Positions 58,008 to 64,000 of a stretch of DNA of 64,000 bases are shown here, in pieces; the first letter of the stretch is position 1, and every line of letters starts with the position of its first letter. Where the stretch lies: assembly GCA_031287855.1 (NCBI GenBank), contig JAITSL010000050.1, positions 1-64,000 on the forward strand. Direction: 5' to 3'. The notes under the pieces are model-generated. The model saw only the letters and a program-made list of their open reading frames with translations, had not been told where the DNA came from and did not search any database. The stretch is from Candidatus Endomicrobiellum roisinitermitis (lineage in GTDB: Bacteria; Elusimicrobiota; Endomicrobiia; Endomicrobiales; Endomicrobiaceae). The position numbers and the translations under genes were made by a program.

Positions 58008-59954
58008 ATGAAAAATAAATTGTTAGAAAAAAATGTTGGTATAGTACTTATACTAATCTTTTTTTGTTGTTTTTCCTTTGCTAAAACAGACCCAGATGCT
58101 AAAAAAGCTTCAATGAGTTATAACTTGGGAATGGAAGTTAAGGAATTGCAAGCTAAAATTTCTGACCCAAACGCTCCAAAAACAATAAAAATTGTTTTTT
58201 ATGCAATAGACGGAGATTCGAGAAACATAGATTTAAGTTTTTTCATTAAAAATAATATATGGTACCAGAGAGCAGAAGGTATAGTAGTTCATAATTACGT
58301 GTATGCAGATGTTCCAATTAAATTGATTTCACAAGCGCAAGAAATTAGCGGTGTAGAGTACTTAGACACAGATTCTTCTATTATAGCTCATCCATTAGAA
58401 GTTATTTCTGAGGGTAGAGATGCAATAGATGCTACTAAGTTTGTTATAAACGGCATTGATGGCAAAGGTGTGAAACTTGCAGTTATTGATACTGGCTTTA
58501 AAAATTTCGATGTATTGCAAAAACAAGGAGAGCTTCCGCAAACGCTTATAGCAAAAGATTTTGTATACAAGAGTATCTCTACAGTTACAGATTTAAATCC
58601 TAGCTCAGAAACAGAACCGCATGGATCAGGGTGTGCAGAAATAATTTGTGATATTGCTCCTTGTGTGGAAATGTACTTACTAAAAATAAAAAATAATAGA
58701 GACTTAGAGAATGCTTACACTTATTGTGTAAATAGTGGGATAAACATTGTAAGCTGTTCTTTAGGTTTTGATGGTGAATGTTTTATGGATGGGACAGGCT
58801 CTAGTGCAATAGTAGTTGATACGTGTACTAACCACAATATTTTATCTATTATAGCAGCTGGCAATGGAGCTCAAAAGTCTTGGTTTGGGAAGTATCAGGA
58901 AACAACTCCAAATTTTATGAGATTTGCAAACGGTACTGATTTTTTAGACATTCAAATTAGCTCAAATGCTACGATTAACCTTATATGGAACGATTTTGCT
59001 GCTAGGACTACAAAGTACGATTTACACATTTGTGAACAGAACGGAATACTTATATCTTCAACTGAGTATGTGATTGGTAATCTTCCTAGTGTTTGTATCA
59101 AAAATCCACGTGGGCACACTCTTTACAAGTTAAAGGTTCAAAAAGGTAGGGATCATCAGGTTAATAGAGAATTAAGATTGTATATTTCAGATGATGAAAC
59201 AAATGTAAATACTGTTGTAAACCCAATAGATGTAAACCCAGAGTCTAGTATTAGCTCTCCTGGAGACGCTAAAACTGCATTAACAGTGGGTGCAGTAAAC
59301 ATTTCCAAATATGCTTCTGGCGATGGTATAGACTATTATAGCGCTAGAGGACCTAGGAGAAATCAAATTTCTCCTACTGACAGCATAAAGCCTGACGTAA
59401 CTGCTCCTTCAGGTGTTACAACTATATCTTATGGCCCTTGTTCTTTTAACGGAACTTCTTCTGCTTGTCCCCATGTTGCTGGAGCTGCTGCACTTTTTTT
59501 AAGTTTAGATCCTACACTTTCAACAAATACCGCAAATGGTGCATTTAAGAAAAAAGTTTTAGAAAATGTAAACCCGGTATATGCGCCTGACTCCACCAAT
59601 ACTTACGGGTACGGTAAGCTTATTTTAAATAATAGCATTATCCCGTTTAATAATATTGGAAAATTTGTATGTTATCCAAACCCTGTTAGTTTAAGTGAAA
59701 AAGGGTATATAAAAATAACAAATTTTCCTTTTCATACATCTATGATAGACGTTGTGGTTTATACAGTGACTGGAGAGTTTGTAAAATCTTTTAATTCAGA
59801 AGATTTAATAAATGATGTTACTTTAAATAAAAGAATGATTAAGTGGGACTTAAGAAACCAAAATGGTGACATAGTTGCTCCTGGTGTGTACTTTATAAGC
59901 ATAAAAACCTTGATAGGCACTAATCAGGTTAAAAAAGTTGCTATTTCAAGGTGA
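58008..59954 (+). CDS. S8 subtilisin-like serine peptidase with FlgD/T9SS-like C-terminal domain
   Basis: VKLAVIDTGF, HGSGCAEII, GTSSACPHVAGAAALFL; C-term CYPNPVSLSEKGYIKI...VTGEFVKSF...WDLRNQNGDIVAPGVYFISI. Confidence 0.92.
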   Translation: MKNKLLEKNVGIVLILIFFCCFSFAKTDPDAKKASMSYNLGMEVKELQAKISDPNAPKTIKIVFYAIDGDSRNIDLSFFIKNNIWYQRAEGIVVHNYVYADVPIKLISQAQEISGVEYLDTDSSIIAHPLEVISEGRDAIDATKFVINGIDGKGVKLAVIDTGFKNFDVLQKQGELPQTLIAKDFVYKSISTVTDLNPSSETEPHGSGCAEIICDIAPCVEMYLLKIKNNRDLENAYTYCVNSGINIVSCSLGFDGECFMDGTGSSAIVVDTCTNHNILSIIAAGNGAQKSWFGKYQETTPNFMRFANGTDFLDIQISSNATINLIWNDFAARTTKYDLHICEQNGILISSTEYVIGNLPSVCIKNPRGHTLYKLKVQKGRDHQVNRELRLYISDDETNVNTVVNPIDVNPESSISSPGDAKTALTVGAVNISKYASGDGIDYYSARGPRRNQISPTDSIKPDVTAPSGVTTISYGPCSFNGTSSACPHVAGAAALFLSLDPTLSTNTANGAFKKKVLENVNPVYAPDSTNTYGYGKLILNNSIIPFNNIGKFVCYPNPVSLSEKGYIKITNFPFHTSMIDVVVYTVTGEFVKSFNSEDLINDVTLNKRMIKWDLRNQNGDIVAPGVYFISIKTLIGTNQVKKVAISR

Positions 59955-60052
59955 TATAACAACGATAAGATTTAGCTTAGATAATAATTAGTGCATACTA
60001 TATCTGCTTGTTACTACAGAAATTTGCAAATAAAACAAAGAGAATTATAACA

Positions 60053-61579
60053 ATGTTTTCTCTAATTTACTCTGCGACACTTAATGGAATAGAAGCAAGT
60101 ATAGTAGAAGTGGAAACTTATATTTCCTCAGGGATGCCAGTTTTTTCTATTGTTGGCTTGCCTGATGCTACAGTTAAAGAATCTCGCAATAGGGTTATTG
60201 CTGCAATAAAAAACTCAAGCTTTGCTTTTCCTACAAAAAAAATTACTATTAATTTAGCTCCGGCTGATATAAAAAAAGAAGGTGGTATTTTTGATTTACC
60301 AATAGCTTTGTGCATATTAGCGGCTATTGGTAAAATAAAAAAAGAAAATCTTAAAAAATTTTGTGCAGTTGGAGAATTATCTTTAGATGGTAAAATAAGG
60401 GAAATTAAAGGATCGTTACCTATTTCTTTGGCTTTACCAAAAAACAATATAAAAAATTTTATAGTTCCATTTGAAAATAGGCAAGAAGCATCTGTAGCAG
60501 GAATGGTAAATGTTTTTCCATTTAAAACTTTATCGGAAGTTGTTCAGTTTATTAACGATGAAACGCTTGTTAGCCCATATATGTACAACGAAAACGAAGT
60601 TGTTAGTAGTCTTTTAAATCATGAATATGATTTTTCAGACGTTAAAGGTCAAAAAAGTGCAATACGAGCTGCAGAAATTGCTGCTTCAGGTGGCCATAAT
60701 TTGTTGATGTATGGTCCACCTGGGGCAGGAAAAACTATGATAGCAAAACGTATCCCAAGTATTCTTCCTCCAATGACTTTTAATGAGTCTATAGAAACTA
60801 CAAAGGTATGGTCTGTTATAGGTAACAATTTTTGTAAAGGACTTATTAAAACCCGCACGTTTAGGAGTCCACATCATACTACTTCTGCGATTGCCTTAGC
60901 TGGTGGCGGAACTTATCCTAAACCTGGTGAGGTAAGTCTTGCACATAATGGTGTTTTGTTTTTAGATGAATTTGCAGAATTTAAAAGAGATTCTTTAGAG
61001 ATTTTAAGACAACCTTTAGAAGATAAAAGAATAACAGTTTCTAGGGCGAAAAATAGTTTTACGTTTCCTGCTTCATTTATGCTGGTTGCTGCTATGAACC
61101 CTTGCCCTTGTGGCAATTTGGGCCATAGAGAAAAAGATTGTGTTTGCACACCTCTACAAATAAACAAATATAAAAGTAAAATTTCAGGGCCTTTAATGGA
61201 CAGAATAGATATTCATGTTGAAGTGTTAGCATTAAAATTATCTGAACTTACAGAACTAAATGCTGTTTCGGAAAATTCTGCAGAGATTAGAGAAAGAGTA
61301 ATAAAGGCAAGACAAATACAAAATGAAAGGTTTTGTAAAAGTAAAACACATGCAAATGCTCAAATGCAATCAAAAGAGATAAAAAAACATTGTATTTTAA
61401 ATAAAGATGCTTATGATATATTAAAAATGTCTATGGAAAAACTGAAGTTTTCAGCTAGATCCTACGATAAAATTTTAAAAGTTTCACGCACTATTGCAGA
61501 TTTAGATAGAGTTGAAAAAATTGGTCCTAGCCATATAGCAGAGGCTGTAAAGTATAGATTTTCTGATAGAAATTTGTAA
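60053..61579 (+). CDS. comM: YifB/ComM family Mg-chelatase-like AAA ATPase
   Basis: MFSLIYSATLNGIEASIVEVE, GLPDATVKESRNRV, MYGPPGAGKTMIAKRIPSILPP, AAMNPCPCGNLGH. Confidence 0.96.
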   Translation: MFSLIYSATLNGIEASIVEVETYISSGMPVFSIVGLPDATVKESRNRVIAAIKNSSFAFPTKKITINLAPADIKKEGGIFDLPIALCILAAIGKIKKENLKKFCAVGELSLDGKIREIKGSLPISLALPKNNIKNFIVPFENRQEASVAGMVNVFPFKTLSEVVQFINDETLVSPYMYNENEVVSSLLNHEYDFSDVKGQKSAIRAAEIAASGGHNLLMYGPPGAGKTMIAKRIPSILPPMTFNESIETTKVWSVIGNNFCKGLIKTRTFRSPHHTTSAIALAGGGTYPKPGEVSLAHNGVLFLDEFAEFKRDSLEILRQPLEDKRITVSRAKNSFTFPASFMLVAAMNPCPCGNLGHREKDCVCTPLQINKYKSKISGPLMDRIDIHVEVLALKLSELTELNAVSENSAEIRERVIKARQIQNERFCKSKTHANAQMQSKEIKKHCILNKDAYDILKMSMEKLKFSARSYDKILKVSRTIADLDRVEKIGPSHIAEAVKYRFSDRNL

Positions 61580-61802
61580 AGAGAAAAAAATGATAAATCT
61601 TTTAGGGTTATGTAAAAAACTTTGTGGAAAGCTCCCTTTTGGCATTGTTTAATTTTTGTCAGAAATAATAAGCAATTGATTGTAAATTTGCCCTCTATTG
61701 TAAACTTTTGAACATCACTTCGTTTCTAGCCGTTGGATCCTTAAATATAACCATTTAAGCAAAGCCTTTGGACTTGGAAACATTCCTCTTGTTTTTGTTA
61801 CT

Positions 61803-63098
61803 TTATACTTCTATACATTCTTTACCTTTTACTGCTCCTATTGCCTCTTCTACTCCCCTACCTGCTATAAATCCTATCCCCTGTCCTACAAGCACTATCC
61901 CTGCACTTGCTACCTCATTTATCACTTGTGCTTGTGGTATCAGTCTCGAATTTTTTAGCACTAATGCCAGCACATTAGGGTTTTTTTCCACCATTTTGTA
62001 CTCATATACAACAAGCCCTTTATACAAGTTGAGAGAGTTCACTATGCTAACTATTCCCTGCGACTCTATTAGAGTTACTGTGTCTCCCTCTTTTGCCTCT
62101 CCTTCTAGTTTCACTTCAACTTTTGAGCTCCATAAATTTACACCGTCTACTACTTGTAGCACTGCTGGCGCATTCACAGTTACTTTCTCAAAATTATAGT
62201 GCTCAAAGTTTTCTACTCCTTTTAATACTACTGGGTTTTCTGTTTCCAAATTCAATGTGTTTCCTGTAAATACTTTTGCTGCCTCATTTGTTGTAACATG
62301 TCCTCCATATATTACCGTATTACTTGAAAATTTTGGGGCGCCACTAATTTTTACTGTATTGCCAACTGCTTCTCCTTTCTCAGATTTGCCACCATAAACA
62401 TTTGCCAAAAACTCTCCTCCACTAATTATTACTTTATTATTATTTGCATTTACTAAACTCTTGCCACCCATCACGTTACCTTTAATAGTTCCACTGGAAA
62501 CATTCAACGTGTTACTTATCGCATCGCCATCACCATATCCCCCGAACGCATCTTTATTAATTGTTCCTCCTGTCATCTCCAAAATGTTGTTTAGCACTAT
62601 TCCCTTATTTGACTTTCCTCCATATGCTTTGCCTACAATATTTCCATTTGTTATCGTTAACTTGTTCGTTAGCGCATTAGTGTCACCATATCCCCCGAAC
62701 GCATCGTTGTTAATTATTCCTCCTGTCATCTCCAAAATATTACCTTGCACTATTCCCTTATTTGACTTTCCTCCATATGCTTCTCCTGCAATATTCCCAT
62801 TTGTTATCGTTACCTTGTTACTTATCACCTCACCATAACCCACAGACATCGCTCCGAATACATCATTCTTAACTTCTGCTCCACCCTGAATAGTTACTAT
62901 ATTATTAGAAATGTATTTTACTACAGGGTATCCAGTAAGGATAGGAGTGCCATCTGGATCTGTTCCGTTTCCATAAACAGCATGATTAACCACTCCGCCA
63001 TTTATTACTATCTCTTGAGCCATAATAGAATAACTACATATATTCAAAATCACGCACGACATTAGTAATAATTTTACTGCTCTATATTTTTTTATCAT
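61803..63098 (-). CDS. Autotransporter-passenger-like repetitive surface protein without a beta-barrel
   Basis: Signal peptide MIKKYRAVKLLLMSCVILNICSYSIMAQ; tandem (T)ITNGNI.G.AYGGKSNKGIV..NILEMTGG.IN.DAFGGYGD repeats. Confidence 0.8.
   Translation of the reverse strand: MIKKYRAVKLLLMSCVILNICSYSIMAQEIVINGGVVNHAVYGNGTDPDGTPILTGYPVVKYISNNIVTIQGGAEVKNDVFGAMSVGYGEVISNKVTITNGNIAGEAYGGKSNKGIVQGNILEMTGGIINNDAFGGYGDTNALTNKLTITNGNIVGKAYGGKSNKGIVLNNILEMTGGTINKDAFGGYGDGDAISNTLNVSSGTIKGNVMGGKSLVNANNNKVIISGGEFLANVYGGKSEKGEAVGNTVKISGAPKFSSNTVIYGGHVTTNEAAKVFTGNTLNLETENPVVLKGVENFEHYNFEKVTVNAPAVLQVVDGVNLWSSKVEVKLEGEAKEGDTVTLIESQGIVSIVNSLNLYKGLVVYEYKMVEKNPNVLALVLKNSRLIPQAQVINEVASAGIVLVGQGIGFIAGRGVEEAIGAVKGKECIEV
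62527..62830. repeat. Two tandem ~153-bp repeat units inside the surface protein gene
   Basis: CCATATCCCCCGAACGCATC...TCCTCCTGTCATCTCCAAAAT...TATTCCCTTATTTGACTTTCCTCCATATGCTT occurs twice, near-identical. Confidence 0.9.
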
Positions 63099-63138
63099 TT
63101 TCTAAACTTCCATCTCTTTAATAGAATAACTTTAAATT

Positions 63139-63390
63139 TCAAACTATTTTTGTTCCCATCGGTAAATATTTAACAATGCTTTTTCCCTCACCTTTAATAA
63201 ACTTCTCCCCACAACGTAGCTTAATAGACGCTAAAAAACTGTGTGTCCAGTCTGCATCTTGCCCTGACAATATCCCTTTTTCTTGACCATATAAAGCATA
63301 TTCTAGTCTTTCTTTTTCACTAATACATTCTTTCCAGTCTTTACAAACGAATGCTTTTGGCAACTCTGGGTGGCACCTTTTCTTTTCCTC
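63139..63390 (-). pseudogene. C-terminal fragment of a protein of unknown family
   Basis: EEKKRCHPELPKAFVCKDWKECISEKERLEYALYGQEKGILSGQDADWTHSFLASIKLRCGEKF; upstream frame contains stops. Confidence 0.4.
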
Positions 63391-63931
63391 TTCATATCCT
63401 CATTTTTATTGATTCTTATATCTCTTGATAACACATTTGCTCAAAATCTTTGGACATATAATTCCTTCTGCTTAAATAACCTGTACGAAGCTCATATTTT
63501 TCATACTGGCTCAACTCAATTTCATACCTATGCAAGAAGTTAGCTGTACTCCGAATATAAGATTTCTCATAAACGCTTTTGTTATGACTTTCACAGAAAT
63601 ATATAACTCCACCGTGTACTTATTTATCTTCTTGCTGTGGAAAATTATTTTACATTGGAAATCTCATTTAAAAGCTTTGGAACAAGCACACTTTCTTGTG
63701 CAATTTTACTATTTAACGCATTAATAGCTGTTACCATCTAACTCCCACATATTAATTTATTAAAATTTAATAGTATTTTTATTAAACTTAAGTATAGCTT
63801 TCTGCGTAACTTAACCTTTTGCGATTCAATATAAACGCAAATAAAAGTTATACTTAAAGCAACTAATTATAGCATAAAGACTACAATAATAAAATAACTT
63901 TGCATATGTTTGAGAAAAACAAATGGTTACT

Positions 63932-63977
63932 TGCGACTGCTCTAGTAACGTAGATAACTAAACTAAACCTTAAACTA
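63932..63977. mobile_element. Degenerate solo end of the MITE-like family
   Basis: TTGCGACTGCTCTAGTAACGTAGATAACTAAACTAAACC resembles the right end of copies 1-2. Confidence 0.5.
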
Positions 63978-64000
63978 TTTTTGTATTATGTTTCAAAATG

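Noticed and set aside
62527-62830. Regular repeats considered as a CRISPR array
   Set aside because: Repeat units are ~153 bp, in frame with coding sequence and lack spacer/repeat architecture
62461-62838. 125-aa and 143-aa plus-strand ORFs in 61768-62838
   Set aside because: Antisense shadows of the repetitive surface protein

Overview
AT-rich bacterial chromosome window. Gene content resembles an Elusimicrobia/Endomicrobium-like insect-gut symbiont, but this is an inference from gene families and decay pattern, not a database result. A housekeeping backbone is clear: thiE, glnN, dnaE, serS, folD, tRNA-Ser(GCU), rpsP-khpA-rimM(truncated)-trmD-rplS-rnhB-yraN, gcvH-gcvPA-gcvPB, hldE-C, thiD2, thiC, mltD-like, argS, glmU, prs, rplY, pth, comM/yifB. 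Decaying accessory DNA lies between these genes: three AAA/DUF4143 ATPases (one dead), intact and dead HEPN/MNT modules, a dead HipBA, a dead AlbA_2 regulator, a dead methyltransferase, a UvrD/PcrA with one in-frame stop, and surface-protein fragments. The most notable signals are: (1) a dispersed MITE-like family with about 35-bp terminal inverted repeats, carrying a second nested MITE-like element, with one copy lacking the inner element; (2) a zeta-toxin-like kinase cassette bounded by a 42-bp perfect direct repeat, which seems to have split a translationally overlapping gene pair without damaging either; (3) perfect 19-bp inverted repeats just upstream of two DUF4143 ATPases; (4) a predicted exported beta-CASP metallo-beta-lactamase; (5) two small lysine-rich proteins, one of them only 35 aa with a CGSGC motif and absent from the ORF track.
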